From Bin95 sp965220855 (GTDB lineage Bacteria > Pseudomonadota > Alphaproteobacteria > Bin95), in the NCBI GenBank assembly GCA_965220855.1, contig CBDCQY010000001.1:806001-870000 (forward strand): DNA of 64,000 nt, written 5' to 3'. Positions 46,598 through 54,539 of the stretch are shown here, piece by piece. The position numbers were made by a program, and so were the translations under genes. The notes beneath the pieces are model-generated. The model was not told where the DNA came from. It did not search any database and saw nothing but the letters and a program-made list of their open reading frames with translations. The first letter of the stretch is position 1. Every line of letters starts with the position of its first letter.

Positions 46598-48349
46598 TCA
46601 GCTGCTCTTGCCGGCGCCGGCCGCCGTCTGGCGGGTGACGCCCGCCCGGCGCATGATGACCCATTGCTGCGCCATGGAGAGCAGATTGTTCCAGGTCCAG
46701 TAGATCACCAGCCCGGCCGGGAAGGTCGCCAGCAGGAAGGTGAACACCAGCGGCATGAACTGGAAGATCTTCGCCTGGATGGGGTCGGCGGGCGTGGGGT
46801 TGAGCCTCATCTGCGCCCACATCGACAGCCCCATCAGGATCGGCCAGATGCCGAGATGCAGGAAGGAGGGCGGCCCCCAGTCCACCAGGCCGAACAGGGT
46901 GAACAGATTGGTCGGATCGATGGACGACAGGTCCTCGATCCAGCCGTAGAAGGGCGCATGGCGCATCTCGATGGCCACGAACAGCACCTTGTAGAGCGCG
47001 AAGAACACCGGAATCTGGATCAGGATCGGCAGGCAGCCGGCCGCCGGATTGACCTTCTCGCGCTTGTAGAGCGCCATGATCTCCTGGTTCAGCTTCTGCT
47101 TGTCGTCGCCGAGCCGCTCGCGGAGCTTCAGCATTTCCGGCTGCAAGGCCTTCATCTGGCTCATCGAGCGGTAGGACTTGTTGGCCAGCGGGAAGAACAC
47201 CAGCTTGACGCCGACGGTGAGCGCCAGGATCGCCAGGCCGAAATTGCCGAGCACGCCCTGCAGCCAGCTGAGCGCATAGAAGAACGGCTTGGTGAGGAAG
47301 TAGAACCAGCCGAAATCGATGGCGAGGTCGAACTTGGCGAAACCCCGGTCGTCCCGGTAGCGGTCCAGCAAATGGGCGCGCTTGGCCCCGGCGAACACAT
47401 GGTTCTCCACCGCCGCGCGCCCGCCGGCCGGCACGGTGACGGGCTGGCGCAGATAGTCGGTCTGATATTTGTCGAGGCCGGCGTCGAGCCGGTGCAGGAA
47501 GCGCGCCGTGAAGGTTTCGCCCGGCTCCGGGATCAGCGCCGTCAGCCAGTATTTGTCGGTGATGCCGAGCCAGCCGGTCGCCCCCTCGGCCTTGATCTCG
47601 CCCTCATCGACCAGATCGTCATAGTCATGCTCCTGGAGCACCTCGTCCAGCACGCCGAGCGGGCCTTCATGCAGGATGAAGAAGCCCGAGGTCTCCGGCG
47701 TGCCGGAGCGCGACACCAGGCCGTAGGGATAGAGCGTGACCGGGGCCGCGCCGTCATTGGCGACCGACTGCTCCACGGTCAGCAGATAGTCGCCTTCCAG
47801 CCGGAGCGTGCGGGTGAAGCGCAGGCCCGCGCCATTGTCCCAGGTCAGCGTCAGCGGCCGCTCGCGGCTGAGCGCCCGGTCGGTGGTCGTCCAGACCGTC
47901 TTGCCGTCCGGCACCGGCGCGGCTCCGTCGGCCGCCACCCAGCCGAGCTCGGCGTAGAAGGCGCCCGGCCGGTCGGGCGGGGCCAGCAGCACGATGCGTT
48001 CGCTGTCGGGCTCGGGCGTCTCGCCATAGTCGGTGAGCGTCAGATCGTCGATGCGAGCCCCGGCGAGCGAGATCGAGCCCTCGACGCGGTCATCGTCGAT
48101 CGGGATGCGCGGCGCGGCCCCGGCGGCCTCGGCCTCGTCCACGGGCCGCACGCGAACCGCCGGACCGGGCAGCCCGCCGGGCGTCGGGATGGCGTCGGCC
48201 GTCCGGCCGGGGGCCGGCGGCGCGCCCGCCTCGCCGCCGGTCTCGGCCGTCTGCGGCGGCGGCTCGGGCGGCGGCTGGACCATGTTGAAGATCAGCAGGA
48301 TGCCGATCGAGATCGCAATGGCCAGGATGAGATTGCGATGGTCGGGCAA
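46598..48349 (-). CDS. yidC: Membrane protein insertase YidC, 583 aa
   Basis: The inner-membrane insertase (Oxa1 family). An N-terminal membrane anchor (NLILAIAISIGILLIFNMV) is followed by a Pro/Ala-rich linker and the periplasmic beta-sandwich domain (about residues 75-350). The conserved five-helix core includes FYFLTKPFFYALSWLQGVLGNFGLAILALTVGVKLVFFPLANKSYRSMSQMKALQPEMLKLRERLGDDKQKLNQEIMALYKREKVNPAAGCLPILIQIPVFFALYKVL, split over about 340-460, with the hydrophilic-groove Arg. It is in the rpmH-rnpA-yidD-yidC cluster. Confidence 0.97.
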   Translation of the reverse strand: MPDHRNLILAIAISIGILLIFNMVQPPPEPPPQTAETGGEAGAPPAPGRTADAIPTPGGLPGPAVRVRPVDEAEAAGAAPRIPIDDDRVEGSISLAGARIDDLTLTDYGETPEPDSERIVLLAPPDRPGAFYAELGWVAADGAAPVPDGKTVWTTTDRALSRERPLTLTWDNGAGLRFTRTLRLEGDYLLTVEQSVANDGAAPVTLYPYGLVSRSGTPETSGFFILHEGPLGVLDEVLQEHDYDDLVDEGEIKAEGATGWLGITDKYWLTALIPEPGETFTARFLHRLDAGLDKYQTDYLRQPVTVPAGGRAAVENHVFAGAKRAHLLDRYRDDRGFAKFDLAIDFGWFYFLTKPFFYALSWLQGVLGNFGLAILALTVGVKLVFFPLANKSYRSMSQMKALQPEMLKLRERLGDDKQKLNQEIMALYKREKVNPAAGCLPILIQIPVFFALYKVLFVAIEMRHAPFYGWIEDLSSIDPTNLFTLFGLVDWGPPSFLHLGIWPILMGLSMWAQMRLNPTPADPIQAKIFQFMPLVFTFLLATFPAGLVIYWTWNNLLSMAQQWVIMRRAGVTRQTAAGAGKSS

Positions 48350-48361
48350 GGGAGCGTCCGT

Positions 48362-48595
48362 TCAGCGGCTGTCGGCGCCGCGGGCGGGCGGCACGGGGTC
48401 ATAGCCCGAACCGCCCCAGGGATGGCAGCGGCAGAGACGTTTCGCCGCAAGCCAGAGGCCCAGCGGCGCGCCATGGCGTTCCAGCGCCTCCAGCGCGTAG
48501 GCGGAGCAGGTCGGCCGGTAGCGGCACTGCGCCGGCAGCCAGGGCGAGAGCAGCCAGCGATAGGCGTGGATGGGCAGCTTCAGCAGGAAGGTCAT
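48362..48595 (-). CDS. yidD: Membrane protein insertion efficiency factor YidD, 77 aa
   Basis: A small basic protein with an N-terminal amphipathic helix (LLKLPIHAYRWLLSPWLP) and the conserved CRYRPTCSAYALEALERHGAPLGLWLAAKRLCRCHPWGGSGYDPVP containing four Cys. YidD assists YidC-dependent insertion at the inner membrane. It overlaps rnpA by four bases (ATGA) and precedes yidC by 12. Confidence 0.95.
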   Translation of the reverse strand: MTFLLKLPIHAYRWLLSPWLPAQCRYRPTCSAYALEALERHGAPLGLWLAAKRLCRCHPWGGSGYDPVPPARGADSR

Positions 48596-48924
48596 GAGCG
48601 TTCGAGGCGCCGGGCTGCGGTCCGCAGGTCGCCGAGCAGCGCCCGCCAGGGCCGGGTCAGCGCGGCCCGGCGACCGATCACCACATAGTCCATTCCGGGA
48701 CGCCGCTCCAGAGCCTCGCGGACGGCCGCCTTGAGCCGCCGGCGCACGCGGTTGCGCTCCACCGCGTTGCCGACCTTGCGGGTGACCGTGTAGCCGACCC
48801 GCATCGGCCCGCCGTCGCCGCGCCCGAGCCGCTGCAACACCAGCCCCGGCGCGGCCTGGCGGCGGCGCGAAGCCTGCACGCGGAGGAAGTCGCGGCGTTT
48901 CTTAATCGTGTCGGGCGGGTCCAT
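48592..48924 (-). CDS. rnpA: Ribonuclease P protein component, 110 aa
   Basis: The protein cofactor of RNase P, which matures tRNA 5' ends. It contains IKKRRDFLRVQASRRR at the N-terminus and the RNR motif region VGYTVTRKVGNAVERNRVRRRLKAAVREAL (about residues 43-72), with DYVVIGRRAALTRPWRALLGDLRTA afterwards. It begins 15 bases after the rpmH stop in the universal rpmH-rnpA order. Confidence 0.95.
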   Translation of the reverse strand: MDPPDTIKKRRDFLRVQASRRRQAAPGLVLQRLGRGDGGPMRVGYTVTRKVGNAVERNRVRRRLKAAVREALERRPGMDYVVIGRRAALTRPWRALLGDLRTAARRLERS

Positions 48925-48939
48925 GCGGGGAGCCGATTC

Positions 48940-49074
48940 TCAGGCCGAGAGGGTCTTCCGTCCCTTGGCGCGGCGGCGCTTCAAGACGCGACGGCCGCCC
49001 ACCGTCGCCTTCCGGGCGCGAAATCCGTGGCGCCGTTTGCGCACGAGGCGGCTCGGCTGGTATGTGCGTTTCAC
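48940..49074 (-). CDS. rpmH: 50S ribosomal protein L34, 44 aa
   Basis: The complete L34 sequence, KRTYQPSRLVRKRRHGFRARKATVGGRRVLKRRRAKGRKTLSA, starting at GTG 49074 and exactly the canonical 44 residues. It is too short to be a separate open frame with ATG but unmistakable by sequence and by position before rnpA. A consensus promoter lies 65 bases upstream. Confidence 0.97.
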   Translation of the reverse strand: MKRTYQPSRLVRKRRHGFRARKATVGGRRVLKRRRAKGRKTLSA

Positions 49075-49138
49075 TGGACGAAGGCTCCATCGCGGACAGG
49101 TGAGAGCGTCGCCGGGAGCGCCGCCGACGGCAGCGCGC

Positions 49139-49167
49139 CTTATGAAACATGACGGCCGGCGCGTCAA
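49139..49167 (-). promoter_or_regulatory. Strong sigma70-like promoter for rpmH-rnpA-yidD-yidC
   Basis: On the minus strand: TTGACG (49167-49162), a 17-base spacer and CATAAG (49144-49139), 65 bases before the rpmH GTG. Confidence 0.6.
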
Positions 49168-49232
49168 CATCCATGGGCGCCCGCCGGGGCGGCGATGCGC
49201 CCCGAATCGACCCGGGAGCGAGGGAAACGGCG

Positions 49233-49964
49233 ATGACGGCAAGCGGCACAGGCGCCTGGCGGGCATGGGCGCAGCGCCTCGCGATTCCCGCCCTGCTGCT
49301 GGCGGGCCTGGCGGCGTTCTTCGCCGCCGGGCTGCATGAACGGCTCGGTTTCGAGACGCTGCGCGACAATCGCGAGCTGCTGGCCGCCTGGGTCGCGGAA
49401 AATCGCGCGGCGGCGCTGCTGGCCTATATCGCCCTCTACACGCTCACCGTCGCCTTCTCGCTGCCGGTGGCGAGCCTCGCCACCATTTCCGGCGGCTTCC
49501 TGTTCGGCCTCTGGTTCGGCACCGCCGCGACCGTGATCGGCGCGACCTTGGGCGCGATCGCGCTCTTCGTCGCCGCGCGCACCGTGCTGGGCGCGCGGCT
49601 CCGGGCGCGGGTCGGGGCGGCGCTGGAGCGCATGGACGGCGGCTTCCGGCAAAACGCCTTCAACTATCTGCTGGTGCTGCGCCTGGTGCCGCTGTTTCCC
49701 TTCTTTCTGGTCAATATCGCGCCGGCCTTCGCGGATGTGCGCCTGCGCACCTTCGCCGCCGCCACCTTTCTCGGCATCGCGCCCGGCACGTTCGTCTATG
49801 TCAGCGTCGGCAACGGGCTGGGCGCGGTGTTCGACGGCGGCGGCGAGCCGGATCTCGGCGTCATCTTCAAGCCGGAGATCCTGCTGCCGATCCTCGGCCT
49901 CTCGCTGCTGGCGCTGGTTCCGGTGGTCTATCGGCGCGTGAAGCGCAGCCAGCCGGGCGCATGA
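49233..49964 (+). CDS. TVP38/TMEM64 (DedA-like) family membrane protein, 243 aa
   Basis: A polytopic membrane protein with about six helices. The family core is AYIALYTLTVAFSLPVASLATISGGFLFGLWFGTAATVIGATLGAIALFVAARTVLG (about residues 67-123), containing the SGGFLFG re-entrant loop, followed by LVLRLVPLFPFFLVNIAPAFADVRLRTFAAATFLGIAPGTFVYVSVGNGL. Members are thought to be lipid scramblase-like or transporter-like, with the substrate unknown. ATG 49233 follows GAGGGAAACGG. The stop overlaps (ATGA) the flavoprotein-like gene, a pairing seen with dehydrogenases elsewhere. Confidence 0.88.
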   Translation: MTASGTGAWRAWAQRLAIPALLLAGLAAFFAAGLHERLGFETLRDNRELLAAWVAENRAAALLAYIALYTLTVAFSLPVASLATISGGFLFGLWFGTAATVIGATLGAIALFVAARTVLGARLRARVGAALERMDGGFRQNAFNYLLVLRLVPLFPFFLVNIAPAFADVRLRTFAAATFLGIAPGTFVYVSVGNGLGAVFDGGGEPDLGVIFKPEILLPILGLSLLALVPVVYRRVKRSQPGA

Positions 49965-51100
49965 CCGACGGCTTCGACGTCGATTTCTGCGTCGTCGGAG
50001 ACAGTCCGGGCGGCCTCGCCTTCGCGGAGACGGCCGCGCGGCTGGGCCTCCGGGTGGCGCTGGCGACGGAGCCCGGTCCGCGCCCGCCGGACCCCTTCCT
50101 CATGCTGGCCGCGCTGCGGGCCGCGGTCGAGGCCGGCCTCGACCTTGCGGGCGCGCGCCGCCACGCCGCCGGGGTCGCCGAGAGCGCGGCCGGCGACGGC
50201 GATCCGGCGCGCCTCGCCGGGCTCGGCGTCCGCCTGCTGCAGGGGCCGGGGCGCATCGAGGACGGGCGCTGGCGGGGCGGCGGCGAGGCGCTCCGGGCGC
50301 GGCGCTTCCTGCTCGCCCGGCGCTGGCAGCCGGACCTGCCGGCGCTGCTGACGCGCGGCAGCTTCGACGGCGCCGGGCCGTTCGGCGCGCCGCTGGCGCA
50401 GATCGCCGCGCGCCTCGGCCTCGCGGCGGAACTGCTGCTGCCCGGCGGGCGGCCGGGCGCGGTGGAGGAGGAACTCGGCCGCCTACTGCTGCCGGCCTTG
50501 CGGGCCGACGGCGTGCGGCCGGTGCGGGGCGCGGTCGGCGAGGCGTCGCCGGCGGTCCGCGACCCGGCCTTTCGCAACCCCGGCGCGCGCCTGCTGGCCA
50601 TCGGCCCGAGCGCCGGGCGCGACCCCGAGCAGGACCGGCCGGACGCCGCCGCCGCCCTGCGCCGCTGGCTGTTCCGCCTGCCCGCGCCCCGCAGCGTTCC
50701 GGCGCGCCGGCTGCCGACCTGGCCGGAAGTCGCGACGGTCGGCCTCGACGAGGCCGGCGCCCGGCGGCGCTTCGCCCATGTGCGGGTCTGGCGCCACAAT
50801 CTGGCTGAGACCGACGCCGCGCTCGCGGCCGGGCGCGCGGAAGGGCTGCTGAAGGTGGTGACCGACGGGCAGGGCCGGGTGCTGGGCGCGGCGATGGTGG
50901 GCGCGGGCGCGGGCGAGGCCACCGCCTTCTGGGGCCACGCCGTCGCGCGCCGGGCGCGGCTGGCCTCGCTCGCCGGCCTGCCGGCGGGGCGCGCCACGCT
51001 CGCCGAGGCCGGGCGCGAACTGGCGGCGGGCGCGCTCGCGCCCCGTCTGGCGACGCCGGGCGCGCGGCGCCTGCTGCGGCTGCTGGCGCGCCTGCCCTGA
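49961..51100 (+). CDS. Degenerate pyridine nucleotide-disulfide oxidoreductase-like flavoprotein, 379 aa
   Basis: It resembles the mercuric reductase/dihydrolipoamide dehydrogenase fold. The N-terminal FAD motif is weak (DVDFCVVGDSPGGLAFAETAARLGLRVALA). The C-terminal dimerisation domain is clear (PTWPEVATVGLDEAGARRRF, LLKVVTDGQGRVLGAAMVGAGAGEATAFWG, LAGLPAGRATLAEAGRELA). The redox-active Cys-x4-Cys segment normally just after the first strand is absent, and the NAD-binding domain is shortened (379 against about 460-480 residues). It is translationally coupled to the TVP38 protein by ATGA overlap. Activity as a disulfide reductase is unlikely; it may be a flavin-binding or structural partner of the membrane protein. 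Confidence 0.75.
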   Translation: MTDGFDVDFCVVGDSPGGLAFAETAARLGLRVALATEPGPRPPDPFLMLAALRAAVEAGLDLAGARRHAAGVAESAAGDGDPARLAGLGVRLLQGPGRIEDGRWRGGGEALRARRFLLARRWQPDLPALLTRGSFDGAGPFGAPLAQIAARLGLAAELLLPGGRPGAVEEELGRLLLPALRADGVRPVRGAVGEASPAVRDPAFRNPGARLLAIGPSAGRDPEQDRPDAAAALRRWLFRLPAPRSVPARRLPTWPEVATVGLDEAGARRRFAHVRVWRHNLAETDAALAAGRAEGLLKVVTDGQGRVLGAAMVGAGAGEATAFWGHAVARRARLASLAGLPAGRATLAEAGRELAAGALAPRLATPGARRLLRLLARLP

Positions 51101-51185
51101 GCGGTGCAGCGGTCGAAACCTCGTCGGGTCACCAAAACGTGATAAGTCGGTGTCCGCGCCCATAGGCGGATCGTGATAATATGAT

Positions 51186-51207
51186 GAACGTTGGATATAA
51201 GACGTTC
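51186..51207. promoter_or_regulatory. Inverted repeat upstream of the histidine kinase gene
   Basis: GAACGT (51186-51191) and ACGTTC (51202-51207) flank an AT-rich ten-base centre. Nearby, CGTGATAA occurs twice as a direct repeat (51138-51145 and 51172-51179). The AT-rich stretch GATAATATGATG between them looks promoter-like, but no good -35 is present. It is a possible regulator-binding region for the kinase gene. Confidence 0.28.
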
Positions 51208-51307
51208 CGCAACTAACGGACCGTCAGCCGTTGGCGGAACTGCGGCGTCTTTCGAAGAACAATCGGTGTCGTCTGTCGGGGGAAGTCTCGGAAATCCGGC
51301 CGTGGTC

Positions 51308-52675
51308 ATGGTTCTGCTGCGCCCCTTTCGTTCGCTTTCCGCCCGGTTGCTGGTTCTCACCATGGTCGTCGCCACGGTGGCGGAACTGGCGATCTATCTG
51401 CCGCTGCTCGCCCGCCATCGGGTGACCTATCTGACCGACCTGATGGCGCGCGCCCATATTGCGGCCGTCGCGGCCGATCCGGCTCCGAGCGAGGCGCAGG
51501 AGCGCCGCCTGCTGGGCCATGTCGAGGCCCATGGCGCCAAGCTGGAGATCGAGGGGCGCACGATCTGGCTGCTGGGCGGACGGATACCGCCCATGGTCGA
51601 TGCTTATGTCATGCTGGACGAGGCGTCGCCGTTCGACCTGGTCGGGGATGCGCTGGCGACCCTCTTCCGGCGCGACAACCGGGTGCTGCACATCCGGGGC
51701 GCCTCGCCCTGCCAGGAGGGCGCGGTGGTCGAGCTGATCCTGGACGAGAAGCCGCTGCGCGAGGCGATGATCGCCTATTCGTGGCGCATGGCGCTCCTGT
51801 CGCTGGCGATTTCGGCGCTGACCGCGGCCGCGCTCTTCCTCTCGCTCCGCCGGATGATGATCCGCCCGATGACCGGGCTGGTGCGCAAATGGCGCCATTT
51901 CGCCGAGGAGCCGGGCGACTCCCGGCGCATCCTGGAGCCGTCCGGCCGGCAGGACGAGATCGGCGGGGCCGAGCGCGCCTTCGCCGAGATGCAGCGCCTG
52001 ATCCACTACGCCTTCGGCCAGCGGGCGCGCCTGGCGGCGGTCGGCGAGGGCGTGACCAAGATCAGCCACGATCTGCGCAACATGCTGGCCTCCGCCCAGC
52101 TGATCTCCCAGAGCCTGGTCGAGAGCAGCGACCCGAGGGTGCAGAAGGCGGCGCCGACGCTCGCCGGCGCGCTCGACCGGGCGGCGGACTTTTGCCGCCG
52201 GGTGTCCGAGTTCGCGCGCGCCGGGGCCTCCTCCCGGCGCGAGCCGCAGGACGTGCCGCTCGCCGGGCTGCTCGACGAGGCGGCGCGCGGCCATCTGCGG
52301 AGCGCGCGCTGGGTCAACAGGGTCGCGCCCGGACTTCGCGTCGCGGGAGACCGCGGCCAGCTGCTGCGCGTCTTCGCCAATCTCCTCTGCAACGCCGAGG
52401 AGGCCGGCGGGCGCGCCATCGAGGCGAGCGCGACGCTGGAGGACGGCCGGCTGCAGGTGACGATCGCCGATGACGGGCCGGGCCTCTCCGAGCGCGCGCG
52501 AGAGAGCCTCTTCCGGGCCTTTCACGGCTCCACCAAGCCCAACGGCTCCGGGCTCGGGCTTGCGATCGCGGACGAAATCATGCAGGCCCACGGTGGATCG
52601 ATCCGGTTGCTCTCCTCCGACGCGACGGGGACGGCCTTCCGGCTCGACTTCGCACCGGGAGGGGGTCGGGAATGA
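51308..52675 (+). CDS. Membrane sensor histidine kinase, 455 aa
   Basis: A two-component sensor kinase. The first membrane helix is LLVLTMVVATVAELAIYLPLL (about residues 14-34), a periplasmic sensor domain (about 40-155) contains MLDEASPFDLVGDALATLFRRDNRVLHI, and the second helix is MALLSLAISALTAAALFLSL. A HAMP-like linker leads to the phosphoacceptor box with His254 in GEGVTKISHDLRNMLASAQLISQSL. The ATPase domain has LLCNAEEAG (N box), IADDGPGLSERAR (G1) and NGSGLGLAIADEIMQAHGG (G2). No response regulator is encoded nearby. ATG 51308 is chosen to place the helix near the N-terminus; TTG 51191 or GTG 51302 are alternatives. Confidence 0.88.
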   Translation: MVLLRPFRSLSARLLVLTMVVATVAELAIYLPLLARHRVTYLTDLMARAHIAAVAADPAPSEAQERRLLGHVEAHGAKLEIEGRTIWLLGGRIPPMVDAYVMLDEASPFDLVGDALATLFRRDNRVLHIRGASPCQEGAVVELILDEKPLREAMIAYSWRMALLSLAISALTAAALFLSLRRMMIRPMTGLVRKWRHFAEEPGDSRRILEPSGRQDEIGGAERAFAEMQRLIHYAFGQRARLAAVGEGVTKISHDLRNMLASAQLISQSLVESSDPRVQKAAPTLAGALDRAADFCRRVSEFARAGASSRREPQDVPLAGLLDEAARGHLRSARWVNRVAPGLRVAGDRGQLLRVFANLLCNAEEAGGRAIEASATLEDGRLQVTIADDGPGLSERARESLFRAFHGSTKPNGSGLGLAIADEIMQAHGGSIRLLSSDATGTAFRLDFAPGGGRE

Positions 52676-53457
52676 GCAAGCGGTCGGACGGCAACTGGGA
52701 CCCGGAGCAATATCTGCGCTTCGGCGGCCCGCGGCTCCGCCCGGCCATCGAGCTGTTCCGGCGGGTCGAGCATGACAGCGTCGGGCTCGCGGTCGATATG
52801 GGCTGCGGGACGGGCGACATCGCCCGCGCCATGGCGGCGCGCTGGCCGGAGGCCGAGGTGCAGGGCCTCGACCTTTCGGAGGCGATGCTGGAGCAGGCGC
52901 GCGCCGCCGATCCCGCCGCCCGGGTGGTCTGGGGGCGCGCCGACCTCCGCGACTGGCGGCCGGCCCGCCCGGTCGATCTGCTCTACGCCAATGCGGTCTA
53001 TCAGTGGGCGGACGATCACGAGACGCTGTTTCCGCGCCTGCTGGATTGCGTGGCGCCGGGCGGCGTCTTCGCGGCGCAAATGCCGATGAGCTGGCCGGAG
53101 CCGAGCCACCGGGCGCTGCGCGCGATCCTGGAGGAGTTCGGCTCGCCGGAGCTGCGCGCCCGCCTCGCGCGCAAATGGGTGGCGGAGGCGGACCGGTATT
53201 ACCGCCTGCTGCGCCCGCTGGTCGCCGATCTCGACATCTGGGAGACGCGCTATCTCCAGGTGCTCCGGGGCGAGGACCCGGTGCTGGAGTGGGTCAAGGG
53301 CAGCGCGCTGCGCCCGGTGCTGGCGGAACTCGGAGAGGCGGAGCAGGCGGACTTCCTCGCGCGCTACGGCGCCCGGCTCCGCGAGCTCTACCCCCGCGAG
53401 CTCGGCGGCGAGACCCTCTTCCCCTTCCCCCGCCTGTTCATCGTCGCACGAAAATAG
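52672..53457 (+). CDS. tam: Trans-aconitate 2-methyltransferase, 261 aa
   Basis: A class I SAM-dependent methyltransferase. The SAM motif is VDMGCGTGDIARAMAARWP (about residues 42-60), with GLDLSEAMLEQARA following and YANAVYQWADDHETLFPRLLDCVAPGGVFAAQMP afterwards. The DIWETRYLQVLRGEDPVLEWVKGSALRPVL segment is typical of Tam, which methylates trans-aconitate to detoxify it. It overlaps the kinase stop by four bases (ATGA). Confidence 0.9.
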   Translation: MSKRSDGNWDPEQYLRFGGPRLRPAIELFRRVEHDSVGLAVDMGCGTGDIARAMAARWPEAEVQGLDLSEAMLEQARAADPAARVVWGRADLRDWRPARPVDLLYANAVYQWADDHETLFPRLLDCVAPGGVFAAQMPMSWPEPSHRALRAILEEFGSPELRARLARKWVAEADRYYRLLRPLVADLDIWETRYLQVLRGEDPVLEWVKGSALRPVLAELGEAEQADFLARYGARLRELYPRELGGETLFPFPRLFIVARK

Positions 53458-53560
53458 GCCGGGGAGCGGCTGCGCGGAGACGATGGCCTGAGCGGTGTGT
53501 CGAGAACAAACTGAACCGCCCACTTACCCACAGGCCGGTCGCCGGACGCGCCCAAAAGGA

Positions 53561-53976
53561 TCACGCGGCTCGATGGGTTTCGAGAGGCTCGCCCGTGGCC
53601 CGGTATCGCGCCAGGCAACGGGGGCCGTGGAAGACCGCCAGGGCGCCGTCGGGATACTCATGCGCCCGCACCGCGGCCTTGACGTGGTGGTGGCGGTCGG
53701 GCGGAATCTGCAGCGTCACCCGCTTGTAGCGCACGCAGTTGTCATTGCCGACAAGGCGCTCTTCCTGCACGCACAGATGGTCGTCAGGCGCGCCAGCGAA
53801 GGAAACGAAGGCCCACCCTCCGCCTCGAAGCGATCCCGCCAGCGCCGGAAGGTCCGCTCCGACACACCCAGTATCTCCGATGCCTCCAGCTGGCTCAGCA
53901 AACCACGCTGGCTGCGACCGTAAACCTCCTCGAACTTCATCAGCCTCAGTCCCTGTGCCCGTTCCGTCCGACGCAT
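53561..53976 (-). pseudogene. Remnant of an ISNCY-type transposase with a large internal deletion
   Basis: The minus-strand N-terminal part (residues 1-55 from ATG 53976) contains LMKFEEVYGRSQRGLLSQLEASEILGVSERTFRRWRDRFEAEGG, the helix-turn-helix start of ISNCY-like transposases. From about 53810 a second frame encodes the C-terminal end, DDHLCVQEERLVGNDNCVRYKRVTLQIPPDRHHHVKAAVRAHEYPDGALAVFHGPRCLARY. The roughly 300 central residues with the DDE catalytic core are gone and the frame shifts at the junction. TGTCGAGAAC near 53498 and a GGACA end near 54016 could be eroded element ends, but they match poorly. Confidence 0.75.
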
Positions 53977-54071
53977 CCAAACCCCCTATGGCCTGGAAGG
54001 TTTCTAAAACCGGACAGATCATCTGGTACATCCGCCGGACATATCCCGTGTTACCCGGCGCCTGCGAGCGC

Positions 54072-54100
54072 TTGTCGGGACGGGGCGTGCGCGCCATAAT
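54072..54100 (+). promoter_or_regulatory. Promoter of first duplicated small membrane-protein gene
   Basis: TTGTCG (54072-54077), a 17-base spacer and CATAAT (54095-54100), 28 bases before the ATG. The arrangement is repeated before the second copy. Confidence 0.48.
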
Positions 54101-54490
54101 CGTTTGAGTTCGACCGAGGGGCAGCCCATGACCGTCGACGGCACGGACGCGCCGCTCAGCGCCGCCGAGATTCGGGAGCTTCGCCGGCTGATCGCCGCCG
54201 GGCAGCGTCCCGGCCCCGCCGCCCATCCGCTGGCGGTCACCCTCTGCGGCGTCTTCGCCGCAGGCTTTCTCGCCCTGTTCGGATGGCTGGCTTTCGAGAC
54301 TCACTCCAACAGCGCCGCCGTCGACGTGATGCAGACCGACGTCGCCAGGCTGCAGGCCGACGTGAAGAAGCTGCAAGCCGGGCAGGAGCAGCTGCGAGCC
54401 GGACAGGAGGAGATGAAAGTCGCCATTGCGGAAATCCGGGCAGGGCAGAGTGAGATGAGGGCCTTGCTGCTGGAATTGAAGCGCAGATAG
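54076..54490 (+). repeat. Tandem duplication unit 1
   Basis: A unit comprising most of the promoter, the ribosome site and the small coiled-coil gene. The matching unit begins 439 bases downstream at 54515. The units differ by scattered substitutions and a 21-base indel. Confidence 0.85.
54128..54490 (+). CDS. Small membrane-anchored coiled-coil protein, copy 1, 120 aa
   Basis: I do not recognise a named family. The N-terminus contains APLSAAEIRELRRLIAAGQRP. One membrane helix (LAVTLCGVFAAGFLALFGWLAF, about residues 38-59) is followed by a long coiled coil with a seven-residue pattern (VARLQADVKKLQAGQEQLRAGQEEMKVAIAEIRAGQSEMRALLLELKRR). It is probably inner-membrane-anchored with the coiled coil on one side. 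ATG 54128 with GAGGGG upstream is preferred to TTG 54104. A paralogue lies directly downstream and an IS remnant directly upstream. Confidence 0.75.
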   Translation: MTVDGTDAPLSAAEIRELRRLIAAGQRPGPAAHPLAVTLCGVFAAGFLALFGWLAFETHSNSAAVDVMQTDVARLQADVKKLQAGQEQLRAGQEEMKVAIAEIRAGQSEMRALLLELKRR

Positions 54491-54510
54491 CGCCTATCCG
54501 TCGCCGCAGG

Positions 54511-54539
54511 TTGCCGGGACGGGGCGGGCGCGCCATAAT
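54511..54539 (+). promoter_or_regulatory. Promoter of second duplicated small membrane-protein gene
   Basis: TTGCCG (54511-54516), a 17-base spacer and CATAAT (54534-54539), copied with the gene from the sequence at 54072-54100 and differing at one -35 base. Confidence 0.45.
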
